NCBI GenBank assembly: GCA_023846275.1
Contig: JAIUJO010000185.1
Coordinates: forward strand, 447,229-511,228
Source of the DNA: Vanilla planifolia
Lineage: Eukaryota; Streptophyta; Magnoliopsida; Asparagales; Orchidaceae
Direction: 5' to 3'
DNA: 64,000 nt
Shown here: piece after piece, positions 1 to 14,854 of the stretch
Numbering within the stretch: position 1 is the stretch's first letter
Layout of the letters: every line of letters starts with the position of its first letter
Made by a program: the position numbers and the translations under genes
The notes under the pieces: generated by a model
What the model saw: the letters and a program-made list of their open reading frames with translations, nothing else
What the model was told of the DNA's origin: nothing
Database searches by the model: none

Positions 1-3000
1 ACTCAATTTTTTAATATATTTATTTAATATTAAATCATTGGAGAAGTTTTGATTAGAAATGCAACATTAAATATCTATTTTAATATTTTAAAATATTGAT
101 TTTCTAGGATTATGTTGTTGTTTATGAGAAATTTTGATTTATAGCTTTTTTGTTTAAGTACTTCAATTTATCCAATTTCAAGTTCAGTATAAAAATTTTA
201 AAAAAAAATTTATTATTATTTCTATGTGTTTAATTTTATAATTAGCAATAATTTCGAAAGGGGTCTGAGCAACATTAAACCTACATCATTGCAATCCACT
301 CCACTATCTCTCTCATATTAGAAATTCCTTTTCACATTTTTAAATATTTTGCTTTGTATGGTTTTTGCATATTTTAAAATGCATTTTGATTTGTCCCTTA
401 TTTAAGTATTGAGGATGTCATACTCGATCTTCCTAATATCTAAGAAATCAATTTTATTATGCAATATATTTAACTTCAAAGTTTTTTGTTCAAATTTGTT
501 AAGTTTAGCGTTACTTTAAATCTTTTTTTCATTTGACCTTAACTTTTCTTTCATTTGGCCATGGAAGATTTATTCAATTTATATCTTTTCAACTCTAATA
601 TTTATTAAATATTAACTAAAAATATTATCATTACCTATGATTATTTATATTGGTAATTTAGAGTAATTACAAACGAGATCTGATGGAGATAAAATGAATG
701 TCATTGGTCAGAATTCTAGAAGCTTTACCTAATTAAATATTAAATTTTCCAAATTTGTTTCATGTTTTTTGAGATATTTTGTATTCATCTTCAATTGGAC
801 TATTGAGCATGATACATTTGATCTTTTTTGTGTCTATGAATGCACATTTTTGTATAAAATTTTCTAACTTCTTCAAATTTTGATGTTTGCATTGTTTTTA
901 TATGTATGTCTCTCAAAGTCATCTTATTTAAGCTTCACATTATAATCCAATTAGATATCTTCTTTAATATTTATTAATATTTTTTTAAGCATTTTGGGAA
1001 ACTTTGCAAAGAAGATTAATTTGTACATGAAATGATGAGCGATAATGTTTGACCCAATTTTCTTAGTATCATGGAATTCAACTTTCCTATATAGGTTCTC
1101 TATTTTTCTCAAATTCTTAATTTGATTTGCACATTAATCTATAACTCTAAATCTCCTATCATAATACATTTACATCATTATTATTTAGACATATAAAATT
1201 ATTAAATTTATCTCGTTTATATTAAATTAATATTTATTTTTTTAATAAAATAACAATTTATTATTTATGCCTATTTAGTTTAATAGATTATTGTAGTTGC
1301 AAACAATGCTTGATTGTTAATAAATAAATATCATTGGACTTGTCTCAATGAGCTCTATATAACAAATATTTATTTTTTTATTTTTCAAACCTTTTTCTAA
1401 GATTTTCATATTTTATGTGATATTTTAATTCTTACCTAATTTGACGATTGATGATATTACACTTGATCTAGTACCATTGATTCTAGCTTTATCTCATTTA
1501 ACTAATGTTTTTAGTTTGATTTTGTTAGATTATATTCATACCCTAATTTTACTCCCATTTGATAATTGCATTATTTTGATTTATTTATAGTATATTTTTG
1601 TAATTTATCATATTTCAACTTTAAGATATATTTGCTCAAAATAAAAATGATAATTTTTTATTAGTTATGAATTTAAATTTTATAATTTGTAATAATTTCA
1701 AGCAATGCCCAATTGAGATGAAACCATTTTGTTAGAGTTGTCTCGAGACATTTAATTAAAGATTTATTTTTATACTTTTTCGAAAATACTTTACTTATTA
1801 GTTTTTTTGCATGTTTTAAGAGATAATTCGATTCAAAATAGATTACATGATTATTGATGTAATTCTTGATATCTTTTGTACTTGGAATACAATAATCATA
1901 TATATTTTAAATCAATTCTTTATATTTTTTTCTTTAATTTATTTAGATTACTATGTAACTCTCAATAACTTCTCCTCTAACCTTTATGTCATTATTAATT
2001 TGTTATAATACACGACTTTAATTTATTGTCCTCTTTGTATTTATATATATTTACTTATTGTCAAGATAATTTATTGTTATTATTTTTGGTTATTTACATT
2101 ATTAATTAACAATAATTTTAAATGTGGTTCAAACAACAAAAGGTAGTTGTTATTAGACCCATCTTGGTGGTCTTTTCCTTTTTAAATATAGATTTTTTAT
2201 TTTTCTTATTTGCAAATGTTTGGACATGTTTTACTAGATTTTTTTATTCATATCTTATTTTACTATTGAGCATTTTACACTACATCTTTGAAGTACTTGG
2301 AATGCAAATTTCTCAAACGATTTATCTCATTCTTTGAAATTCTTTTTTATTCTTTAGTTATGTTACCATGAAATTTTAAATCTCCTCTTCCATGTCTTTT
2401 ACATCACTTCTATTTAGTTTTGCTATATTATTTCAGTTTATCATCCTTAAATATTAATATATGTTTAAATAATATTAAAATAATCATTTATATTTTTTAC
2501 GCTTATATTCTTTATCAATCTGTACTAATTCTAAATAATGTAGGATTGGGACTAAAATAATATCATTGATCACATCACGATGAGTCCCATCCAATTAACT
2601 ATTTTAATTTTATTTTTTAAAAAATATTTCATTTTCTAGTAGCTTGGCATACTTTATGTGAAATTTAGATTCGTAGATGATCTGACATTCTAGGGTGTTC
2701 TCCTCTATCTCTTTAGTGTCTTACAATGGAATGTCTCATACAATTTATGTCATTCTTATAAATATTTTTGTTGAAATTGGTTATATTACTGTGACATTGA
2801 ATTCTCTTTTCATTTGCAGTTACATTGCTTTGATTTATATCACTAAATGTTTTTTAATTTGTTCAATTTCAAATTTAATCTATATTCATTTGATATGACA
2901 ATAATATTATAGTTATATCATTTTAAATTTTTCATTTCGATCTTGTTATATGCTTATTTTACTTGAAATCTACATCCATGTTACTTTTACATCACCTTGA

Positions 3001-3108
3001 TTTGGTCACATTACATTGCTCCAATTACTCTTATTTCAACTTTAACATAAATTTTCATAAAATTAAAAAAGAATAATTTTTTTAACTTATTTATTTTTGA
3101 TATTTACC
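1..3108 (-). repeat. Satellite array, inverted arm
   Basis: This T-rich stretch is the reverse complement of the monomer that fills the array further right. For example, the block at about 685-745 (AATGTCATTGGTCAGAATTC followed by a run ending in TTAAATATTAA) reads, when reversed, as the array's conserved block: a short leader, then a variant of GAGTCCAATGACATT. Other reversed blocks are seen near 2,540-2,620 and 2,700-2,900, the latter containing the reversed form of the CAAAGCAATGTAA motif. About seven diverged monomers fit. No coding potential is visible: open frames here (for instance near 2,122-2,337 and 2,695-2,898) encode low-complexity hydrophobic strings typical of AT-rich DNA. Its left limit lies outside the window. 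Seen in sequence; copy number estimated by eye. Confidence 0.75.
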
Positions 3109-3197
3109 CAAATGCATTTTAAAGTGCTTCAAGAAAAAATATAATAATTACAATTCAAATGCATTTTAAAGTGCTTCAAGAAAAAATATAATAATTA
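3109..3197. repeat. Perfect 42-bp direct duplication at the array's orientation switch
   Basis: A 42-base segment beginning CAAATGCATTTTAAAGTGCT occurs at 3,109-3,150 and again at 3,156-3,197 without a mismatch, separated by 5 bases. Neighbouring monomers differ at roughly a third of positions, so this copy pair must be much younger than the array. It lies where the satellite changes from reverse to forward orientation, so it may mark the repair scar of an inversion or of a junction between two arrays. Confidence 0.9.
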
Positions 3198-6100
3198 GAA
3201 AGATGGACTTTAATTTTTACGTAAATAGAGTTGATCAAGACAACTCTAACAATATTTTATTTATCAGACCTGAATTGGAATTACTATGAAATATAAAAAT
3301 AAATAAGAAAAAAAAAGAATATATTATTATTTTAATATTAACCTATAATTTTTTAAGACAAAAATTTGTTCAATTAATGTACTTTAATATAATCAAGTTA
3401 AATCAATGCAACTATCACAACATAAAAGATGTGAAGTATTAATGAATGCAAAGTAATTTAAAGTGAAAAATTTCAAAAAATGATACAAATTGTACAACAA
3501 AGTTGCATAATAAGAAACTTAGAAGACCGAAAGTGACATATTCAACCATGAAATAAGTTAAGAAATTAAAATGTCTTGTATAATGAGCAAGAAAATAGAA
3601 AATAAAATATTGAAAAAATTAAAAAAGTAAATATTTATTGGGTAAATATCATTAAAAATATTCTAATGCTATCATTTTTTCATAGTCAAACAACGTTAGG
3701 AGTTACAGTAAATAGCCAAATCATCAGAAGAAATAATAATAAGGTATTACTTCAATATTATGTAAATCTAAATATATACTAAAGGTTAAATTAGATATAT
3801 CTATTCATTATAATATAACCAAATGAAAGTTATGAAAAGGACACATGAAAAGAGATTTAGAATTTGAATGTAATATAATAAAATAAAATGGAAAATTTTT
3901 AGAAAATGACATAAAATGTTAAAGAAAGCTACATTCGATTAGACAAACGAGATTCTTTCACATGTTTGATACTCAAAAAATATACAAATCGAAATATCTT
4001 GTCAAGAATCTAAAAAACTTAGATATTAAAATACTTAAAAAAATATAAAAATGATTATTTAATAGTACATATCTTGTCGAGATGAGTCCATCAACCTTTA
4101 TCTGCCATAATTAGACATTATCTAGAATTTTATGAATCACAAAATAAATAGAAATAAATTATAACAAAATATTCGTTTATTATTAAGTAAAAATATATAT
4201 TAAACTAAAACAAATTAAATTGTGAAAATATAATATAACAAATCAAATAGAAGTAAAGGAAACAAAAGAGGAGAATTGGAGTTTCATAATAATACAAAAA
4301 TTCAAAGTGAAAATTTTGAAGAAATTAGATAAATTACTCTTCAAAGTTGCATTCCTAGATCCAAAGGAGTTTGAGTGTAAAAACATCCATCATCAAATCT
4401 GGTACAAATCAAAAAGCTTCTAAAAGAACTCAAAAATATTAGAAAATAAAAATATTTAAAAATAAAGAATTGAAAATTTAAGAAGATTGAACTCGCTAAA
4501 AAAAAGCACCTCATTATTAGTTCATTATTGATGAGAAAAAATTTGAAATTGTCACAAAATATTTAATGAAATAAGCATAAAAATGTTAAATTGTTATTTT
4601 TAATTTTAATTAAATATATATTAAAGATGAAATGATATAAATTAAATTAATTCAATGTAGCAAATGCAAAGTGATGTAAAGGTCACATTAAAAACATTGT
4701 CTGTTCCATAGTATGACGCCAAAATAAAAACTAAAAAAACAAAAGAAAATGGGGTCAATTGCACAAAAAAGTTGTATTTAAGGATATTAAGGAGGCCCAC
4801 TATAACGTCCTTAATAATAAAATCACATACAAATTTAAATGTCTCATAATGTATCCCAAATACTTCAAAAACAATTTTATACAATAAAAATGTATATCTA
4901 GATTTTCCCCTTGATTATGACTAAAATGATGTTTGTTTCTTGTTGACCAGAACTAATTTTGATTTACAGCTAATTACCAATGTAAATAATCAAAATAATA
5001 ATAAAGTATTTGTTTATTATTTTGTAAATATATACTAAAGCTAAGTTAAGTTGAATTAAATTGATATAATATATCTAAATAAAAGTTATGTAAAAGTTCT
5101 ATGAGAAAAAAATTCTGAGTTACATAGTAACATAACAAAATCAATGCAAAGAAATTTGAAAAAAAAGACACAAATTATGAAGGATAGCTTCTTTCCAGGA
5201 TACAAAGGTTTAAAAAGTGAGAAGAAGTATTGAAAAATAAAATAATTAAAACAATAAAATAAATTTATTAATCCATTGAGCTCATCAAAATGAGTTTATG
5301 GAGGTTTGTCTCCCCTTGATAAGACCTTATTTGGGATTTTTGTAAACTATAACAGCAAAGAAGAATAAAAAATTATTGTTTTTAACATTAAGTAAATATA
5401 TAATTAAACTTAGCAATTACAAATTGAAGCAATACAACAAAATCAAATCATGTCAACGTACGATTTCATAGGAAAGTGACATATCTAAAGTAAAAAATTT
5501 GATAAAATGAGATAAATTGTACACAAATGTTTTTTATCTAAGATCCTTAAGAGATTGAGAGTAGCAACATATAAATAAGGTATGAATTAAATTGTCTAGT
5601 AAAAAGAAGAATTACAAAAGAAAATATTTAATAATATATAAAACATAATATTTAATAGTATTATTTCATCAAGATAAGTCTAAAGGTGTTGGTTTTGTTG
5701 TGATAGGATGTTTTTTGAAATTACTTTAAATTTACATAATAAATAATCATAAATAATAACAAGTCATTACTTTAATATTAAGAAAATGTATATTATGTTT
5801 TAAATAACATAAATGAATCAATATAAAATATCAAAATCAAAACAATGTAAAGGTCACATGATATATTTAGAGTTGCATAATAATTAAAGCAATCTAATAT
5901 GAAAATTTTTTTTAATTGGGATAAATTTTTAGGGAAAGTTATGCTCCAACATTATGAAGAGATGGAGTGTAACATGTTAGATTATCAAATAACATAATAA
6001 TTAAAATATCTTATAAAGAATTAAAAAATAAACAAAAAATTTAATAAAATATTAAAAAAGAATATTAAATTTGATAGAGTTCCCCAATATAAGTCCAACA

Positions 6101-6619
6101 ACATCCCTTTCAACTTGAACAGATCTATTTTGGAATTACTATTAATTATAAAAGTAAATATGCATAAATAAAGGAAAACTATTCTTTTAATATAAGTAAA
6201 TAAATATTAATACTAAAACATGATACGCTGAGAAAATGTAATTTAAACAATTCAAAATGGCCTAAATGTCACATAAGAGAAGATTTAGACTTACAAAGTC
6301 GTATAATAAAATGAAAGCAAAACAAATGGTGAAATGTGATAAATTGTATAAGAAATTTGTATTCCATGTTAGTGAGGACATAATGCTTAATAATTTTTAT
6401 CATTAAATTTGGTATGCCACAAAATGTCCCTAAACCTTACCCAAAACATAGAAAATAAAAAATTTAAAAATTATAGAAATTAAAATTGAATAGTGTAGAG
6501 CTCATTAAGATTAGTACAACTACATTTATTTCAACCCTATCGGACCTAAGTTAAAATTAATGTGAATATCCAAAATAAATAAACATAATGAATAATTAAT
6601 TATTATCTTATTATTAATA

Positions 6620-6643
6620 ATATATATATATATATATATATAT
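6620..6643. repeat. TA microsatellite in a satellite monomer
   Basis: A run of alternating TA lies just after the monomer's TTATTATTAATAA block, in the phase where most monomers read AATATATATTAAAGCT. It is a local expansion of that short TA seed. Confidence 0.9.
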
Positions 6644-9600
6644 GGAGGCAAAAATGAGATAAATTAAATCAATTAGTGTAATCAAACAAAATAAACATAA
6701 ATATAAATTGAGAAGAAATGTTTTGTTATATAGTAATATATAAAATCAATGAGATAAATTTCAAGAAATTTGTTGAACAAAATCAAAAAGTTGAATTCAA
6801 AGAAATTAAAGTTATTGAGGGTAACAACTTTGATCATAAAACCTTATAAGAATAAAAATGCCTCTCAATGCACACAAAAATTAAAATATTTAAATATTAA
6901 AAATAAGTATTAAATTTGATTGAGCTCATTTAGAAGAGTTTAACTATATTTGTTTCATCTTGATTTTATCTTTCTTTGAATTATTACAAATTATCAATGT
7001 AAAAAACATAAATAATAATAGTTTATTATTTTAGTATTGAGCTAAAATTTTTTAACACTACAATGTGATATATTAAAGTAATGTAATATAACCAAGTGAA
7101 TTCTATATAAACGTCACAAGATAAGAGATGTAAAGCATTATAGAAAAACTATTAGTTCAAAATAAAACATTGAAGAAATTAGATTACCTTTATAATAAGT
7201 TGTGTTCCAAGATATTAAGGAGATTGATAGTGGCATCGTTAATCTCTAAATAAGGTATGAAACAAAATATCTAGTCAAAAGTACCACAGTATTAAAAAAA
7301 TGAACACTTGGATATACAACATCGTGACAAGTCCAGAAAAGTTTATATCACCTAGATAACACCTCTTTAAAAAATAATAAGAATAACCATAGTAAATATA
7401 AATAATAATAAAGTATTACAATAACATTTAGAAAATGTACGTTAAAGTTCATGGAGAAAAATTGAATCATTAATATATAACCAAATCAACGCAATGGAGA
7501 GATCATAAAATGAGGCATTTATAGTTTGATAATAATATAACTAAATCAAAAAAATTTTAAAATGATATAAATTACATACAAAAGTTTCATTCTATCCAAT
7601 TAAGGAGCTCACACACACCATGGTCGATGGCCAAAAAAAGAACAAAATGAAATATCTCATCAAACATTTAAAAACATAGAAAATGAATAATTTAGAAAAA
7701 TAATAATGAATCTTAAATTGGTTATAAATTGTTAAGACAAGTCCAAGAACCATTGCTTTTGTTTGGATAAGACTTTATTTCGAATTACTACAAATTATAA
7801 AAGTAAATAAGTAGAAAAAATAATAAATATTTATAGTTATATTAAACAACTATATATATTAAAGATGAAATTTGTAAATTCAACTAACATAATTCAACCA
7901 AATCAAAAAAATGTAAATGTCATATGAGAGGATGCTTTGAGTTACAAAATAATATAACCAAATCAAAGTACAAAATAGGTAAAAATAAAATCAATTTTAT
8001 TATAATTATGCATTCGAAGACACTTGCAAGATCAAGTTTAACTTTTTCGCTCATAAAATTATGTACTTTTCAAAATCTATCACAAAGAATGCCATAACCA
8101 TGGAAAATAAAATATTTAAAAAAAGTATAATTGAAAATGTAATATCTTATAGATTTTCCAAATAATTCTAGCTACATTTGTTTCTTCTGGATTAGACCTC
8201 ATTTAAATTTTTTACATTTCAAAAGTAAATGTATAAATAAACCTTTATTTTAATATTTTGAGTAGATAAAAATGATTATTTAATTTGATAAAGCTTATCG
8301 AGATGAGTACTATGATATTTTGTCGAATCATCCTCATACTTTGTTTGTAATTACCACAAATTACGAATTTAATAACTATAAGTAAAAACAAATCAAACTT
8401 CTTATACTAGTTAAATATGTATTAAAACTAAAAATATGATAAATTGAATAAAAAAAAATATAACAAAATCATAGTGACATAATTGTCACAGTAAAATAGA
8501 TTTAGAGTTACATAGTAACATAACAAAATCAAAGCAAAAAATTTGAAAAATATTAGGTAATAGTATAATTAAGTTGTCACTCAATACACTTAAATGATAG
8601 TGTAACATCCCTTACCATCAAATCAACTATGTACCAAATATCTTGCAACACATGTAAAAGCCTTAGAAAATAAAGAATTTAAAAATATAAAAATAAAATA
8701 ATAAATATGGAGAGCTTGATGATATGAATCCAACATTGTTTATTTATCCTTGACCATACATCACTTAGAATTAACATGAATTACTTAAATAAATAATAAT
8801 ATATTATTATTTTATATTACATTAATATATTTTTGAAAACTAAAATAAGATAAATTAACAATTTAATAAAAAGAAATCAAAGAGATAGAATGCCACATGA
8901 TAAGAGATTTAGCATTACATAGTAATGTAACAAATCAATGCAAAAAAGTAGAAGAAATCTTATAACTTTTATTATAAAGTTGCATTCCAAGATATTATTT
9001 AGATAGAATCTAACCTCATTGATCATGAAATCTTCTACAATTCAAAATGACTAATAAAGCATGCTTAAATACTAGAAAATTAAAAATTTAAATTTATTTT
9101 AATAAATATTTAATTAGATAAAGCTTACCAAGACTAGTTCAATGATGTTAATTTCACTTGGATTAGATCTCCTTCGGAACTACTATGAATAACAAAATTA
9201 ATAAAGAATAAATAACCATAAATTATTATTTTATTATTATGTAATCTTAAAGCTAAAATGAGACTAATTAATGTTATGAAACAAACTAAAAGTTATAAAT
9301 AATTATTATTTTAATAGCACCAAACTAAAGTAGTGTAATTATAATATTTTGAGAAGTTTAGAATTACATAAGAACATAACAAAATCAAAAGCATGCAACA
9401 TGAATAAATGAAAAGAATTTTATTGCTAAGTTTCATTCTATGATACAAAGGAAATTAAGTATAACATTTTCGATTGTCAAATTAGATATAACTCAAAATG
9501 TATTGCAAAACATGCCAAAAATATGGTAAAATATTTTTTTAAAAATTGTTATCAAATTAAATTGATCAAACATAATTTGGAATTATTATGAATTAAAGAG

Positions 9601-12600
9601 TAGATAGCCATGAATAATAATTAATGTTTTTAAAATTAAGAAAATATATATTAAAACTAAAATTAGAAAAATTACAAAAAATATAATATGTCCAATTCAA
9701 AGAAAACAATTCAAGAAATGAGTTGAATTATATAACAATGTTGTACTTTAAGATACTAGAAAGATTGAGTGGAACATTCTTGATCATCAAATAATGAAAA
9801 AAATCAAATTATCTGATAAAATATTCCAAAGCACAAGAAAATTAAATACATCAAAAGGAAAAAATCACTATTTAGTAGAAAATAATTCATTAAGATAAGT
9901 AAAATTATGTTTTTTTTATCTTGATAGCAACTAATGTTAAATTACTAAGAATTGCAAAAGTAATTAGGAAAAGGAATAATAAATTATTATTTTAGTATTA
10001 AGCAAATAAATATTAAAGCTAAAATGAGATATGTTAAAATGATCTAATATAACAAAATAAAAGTGATGTATTGGTTATACAAGAGGAAAAGTTGCTCGCC
10101 AAAATACTATCAATATCAAATGTAAGATTTTCAAATATCAAATCTAGTAAGGATGGAAATTTCTCATCAGACATGCCAATAGCTAAGATAATAAAAACAT
10201 TTTAATAAAAGAATACTCTTTTGATAGAGCTTTTCCAGGCCAGTCCAATGGCATTTGAGTAGTGATAATCAAACAATTTTTAGAATTATTGATAATTATG
10301 AAATAAAAAAATGTTATTTTAATATTAAACAAATATGTATTAAAGTTGAAATTAGTTAAATTGAAGCATTGTAATGTAATGAAAAAATGATGTAAAGTTA
10401 ATATGAGAGGAGTTTTGGAGTTTCTTACCAACAAAACCAAATAAAAAGTTTGTAAAATTGTTTTAAATTTATGAGAAAGTTGCATTCCAATAAATAAAGA
10501 GAAAAACTATAATATACAAATTCATAAAATTAAAAATGAATTGCAATATCTTATAAGAAATAAAAAAATTTAAGAAAATAAATATTTAAAAAATAGAAAT
10601 AAATATTTAATTTTATTATAGCTCGTTTAAGAGTTCAACAAAGTTGTGTTCATCTCCATCGAACATTGTACAAAACTACTTTGAATTACCAATCCTAAAG
10701 TATAAATATTAATAAATTATTTTTTTTATATTAATTAGTTAAAAACTAAAATGAGAAAATTTTATGGAATGTAATATAATGAAATCAAAGGAAAAAAAAT
10801 TTTGTGATGTCACAAATTGTGTAAGTACGTTGCATTACAAGATATTTTGAAGACAAAGTATAAGATTCTCGATCATCAACTAATGTCTGAAATGAAATAG
10901 TTCAAAAAACTTACCACAATCTTAGACAGTAAAATCCTTAAAAATATAAAAATAAATATTTACTTTTCCATAGCACGTCATGATAAGTCCAATTACATTT
11001 ATTTTGACTCGATCAAACCTAGTTCAAGATTTTAATAAATTAAGTATTAAATAAATAATAATAATATATTATTATTTTAATATTAAATTACTAAAAAGTA
11101 AATCTAGAAGAAGATGAATATAAGCAATGTAATAAAACTAATTAAAGTGATGCTAATGTCACATGAGAGTGGAATTAGAAGTTTAATATTAAAATAACCA
11201 AATAAGAGAAATAATTTATATAATGACATAAATTATATGTGAAAGGTTTATTCCAAATACTAAGGAGAATGAGGAGAAATTCTTGATCATATAATCTGGC
11301 ATAACCCAAATGTCTCATAAAACTTGTTTAAAATGTTAAATAATTTTTAAAAAAATTAAAAAAATAGTTAATTTGAACTTATTGGCAATTAGCAAACTAA
11401 TAAGCATTAAATATTAATAAGAAAAATTATTGCAATGTAGTATAACCCTTTGAAATTGATGAAAACGTCACACCGAAGGAAATTTTGAGTGTGATATTAA
11501 CATAACCAAACAAAAATGAAAAATTAGGACACATGACCTCAATTATATTAAAATATTTAATTCTAATATATTAAGGACATCGAGTGCAACATTTTTTGTC
11601 ATCATATGAAGTACAAATATTATTTTTGTCATAAAACAAGCAAAAAAGCTTCATAATGAAACATTTATAGAAATAAAAATCAATATTTATTTTGATAAAG
11701 GTCATCATGTTAAGTCCAGCAATGTTTCATATGTCTCTATAAGAACTCATTTGAAGTTATAGATAACTACCTAGGTAAATAGGCAAGCATAAGAATAAAA
11801 TACATGTTACTGAGTAGGACTGTAATATTAAAAAAATACAAAAATAAATATTTAATTTTGTAGACCTCATTGAGATGTGTCCAATGTTTTTTATGCTCCA
11901 ATTGAATACACTCTGAATTACTATGAATTAACATAGCAAGAAAGCATAAATAATAAAAAACAAATTTAAACATTAAGTAAATTTTAGATATATTTGATAC
12001 GAGAAGAATCGAAGCAAAGTAATCGAAATAAATGAAATTAAAAAATGTGAAGAAATTTAGATAAATTTTACTAGAAAGTCATATTCCATGATAGTGAAAA
12101 GGTGAAATGAAACATTCTTGATCACCAAATTAGGCATGAGTAATAATACATGTAGAGCATGAAAAATCCTTAAAAACCATTTATTTAAAAATAATAAAAA
12201 ATGAATAATTATTTTGATAAGGTTCATTATAATGAGTTTGATGGCATTTAATTTCAAATAAGTAACTAATGTTTAAATTACAACTAAATATATATTGTAT
12301 CTGGAATGAGAAAATTCAAAGCAATGTAACACAAACTAATTTAAAAACTCAATGTAAATAAAAGCAATGTAACTTAACCAAATAAAATTGATGTAAATTT
12401 TACAGAAAAAAAAATTTGGGAGCTGCATTTTAACTGAATATGTTGAAATAGAAAGTGGCACACCAAGATGTTGAGAAGAAAGTCGGTAAAATCTTTGATC
12501 GTTAAATCATCTACGAGTTAATATGTCTTGTAAATCATACTAAAAACATAAAAAAATTATTTCAAAATATAAAAATGAAAATTTAATTTTAAATAGTTCT

Positions 12601-14814
12601 TTAAGACATGTCTAATTTGTATTTGTTTTTCATCTTAAACAAACCTCATTTGTAATTTTTGAGAATTAATATTAATCAGATATTACTTTCTAATGATATA
12701 ATGGCATATATCAAACAAATATATTGAATAAAATCATGGAAAAAGTTTTGTAGAATAGACATAAATTATGTGGGAAAATTGCATTCCAAGACATTAAAGA
12801 GATATGGTTTAACATTCTTTATTACCAAATCATGTTCAAATTAAAATACATCAAAAAACATTACGAAAACCTAGAAAATATATTATAATTAAAACTATAA
12901 AAACGTCTATATTATTTGGTAGAGCTCATCACGACGAGTCCAATGATGTTTATTTCCTCTGAATAAGACATAACTATGAATTACAATGAATTACAACATT
13001 TAAAATTACAAAAGTAAAGATAATTTATTATTTAGATATTGAGTTCTTATATAAAAAAATCTTGAATGAGATGAGTGTAAATATGTGATACAAACCAACC
13101 AAGGCAATACTAACGTCACCAAATAAAAGTTAGAGTTTCCATGAAATATGCCCAAATCAAGGAAAAACGTTTGCAAAATTAGAGGCATTATATGACAAAA
13201 TAATATACCAAAAAATTAAATAAATCAAGTGTAGTAATCTTGACTATATAATAAGTTAAGAATCAAGATGACTCAAAAGGTGTGTTAAAACATTACAAAA
13301 TAAAATGTTAAGACTAAAAACTATCTTTTTTTTATTTATAGAGCTCTTCAAGATGTGTCAAAAAAATGTTTTTTGTCTCTTTCTCACCTTGTTTGGGATT
13401 GTACAAATTTTTAAAATACATAATGTTGACTAATAATGAATTATTTAATTAGATATAGCTCATCAAAAGGTGTCTTGTTTGTTTCATGTCTCATGGACCT
13501 TGTTTGGTATTGCTATATGTTATCTAAGTAAATAATTTTAAATATTAATAAATTACTATTTTAATACTAAACAAATATTTACTAAAGTTGAAATTTCTTA
13601 AATTGAGGAAATATAATACAAACATATAATATATATGTAATGGTCACATAATAGTAGAATTAGGGATAATAGTAAAAAAAACTAAAATAGAGCTAAGCTT
13701 TTGTAGAAACGAAATAAATTATATGGGAAAGTTATTAAAAAAACTAAGTTGATCTAGTGTAATGTCTTCGATCATTAAATAAGGTACGAATAAAAATATA
13801 TGATAAAAAATTATAAAACTCAAGAAAATAAACAATTTAAAAATATATAATTGAATATTTAGATGCAACTCATCATAATGAGTATAATCATCTTTTTTGT
13901 CTTAATTAATCTTTGATTTGAATAACCAAAAATTACTAAATTAATTAAGTAGAAAATTATTATTTTAATATCAAGTAAATAAATAATAAGACTATCTTGA
14001 GATAAATTAAAGCATCTTAATATATAAAAATCAAAGTAACGCAAAAGGTAGCACATGTTAAGAGTTGATGTTTCATAGTGATATAATATAATTGAAGCAA
14101 AAACTTGTAATAAATAAGATAAATATTTTGAAAAAATGCATTCCAAGACACTTAGGAGTTTGAGCCTAACAATATTTATTATCAAATTAGGTACTAATCG
14201 AGATATTTTGTTAGGCATGCAAAAACTTATGAAACTAAAGTTTTAAAAAATATTGAAATCAATATTAAATTAAATAGACCTTATTGAGATGGCTCAAATG
14301 ACATTTGTCTCATTTCAATCAAACCTAATTTTGAATTATTAAGAATTAGAAAAACAAATAAGAATAAATAATATTAAAATTTTTGTTTTAATATGAAGTG
14401 AATAAGAATTGTTATTGAAAATAGATAAATTGAAGCAATTCAATATAATAAATTTAATTATATTTATAGGTCACATAATAAGAAATTTTGAGTCACATAA
14501 TTATATAATAGTATTAAAAAACATTTAAAAGAATGAGATAAATTATATAAGAAAGTTATATTTCAATGTACTGAGGTGATCAAGTGTAGCATCATCATTC
14601 TTAAATTTTGTAAGAAACTAATATTTTTTTAAAACAAGCAAAAAAAATTATGAAAAATATTTATAATTATAAAAAAAATATCTAAACGGATAGAACTTAT
14701 CGAGGCTAGTCCAATGATGTTTGTTTGATCCCAATCAAAGCTCATTTACAATTAGAACAAATTATCAAAATATATTAGCTTAAAAAATTATAAAATATAA
14801 TCTCAATAGTTAGA

Positions 14815-14854
14815 ATATATATATATATATATGTATTTATATATATATATATAT
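14815..14854. repeat. Interrupted TA microsatellite in a satellite monomer
   Basis: Two TA runs (about 14,815-14,832 and 14,838-14,854) are split by a short GTATTT-like interruption. They sit in the same monomer phase as the other TA expansions. Confidence 0.88.

Noticed and set aside
2122..2898. Hydrophobic plus-strand open frames resembling membrane proteins
   Set aside because: They lie in the inverted arm of the satellite and result from T-rich codons (F, L, I, Y); other monomers do not keep them open.
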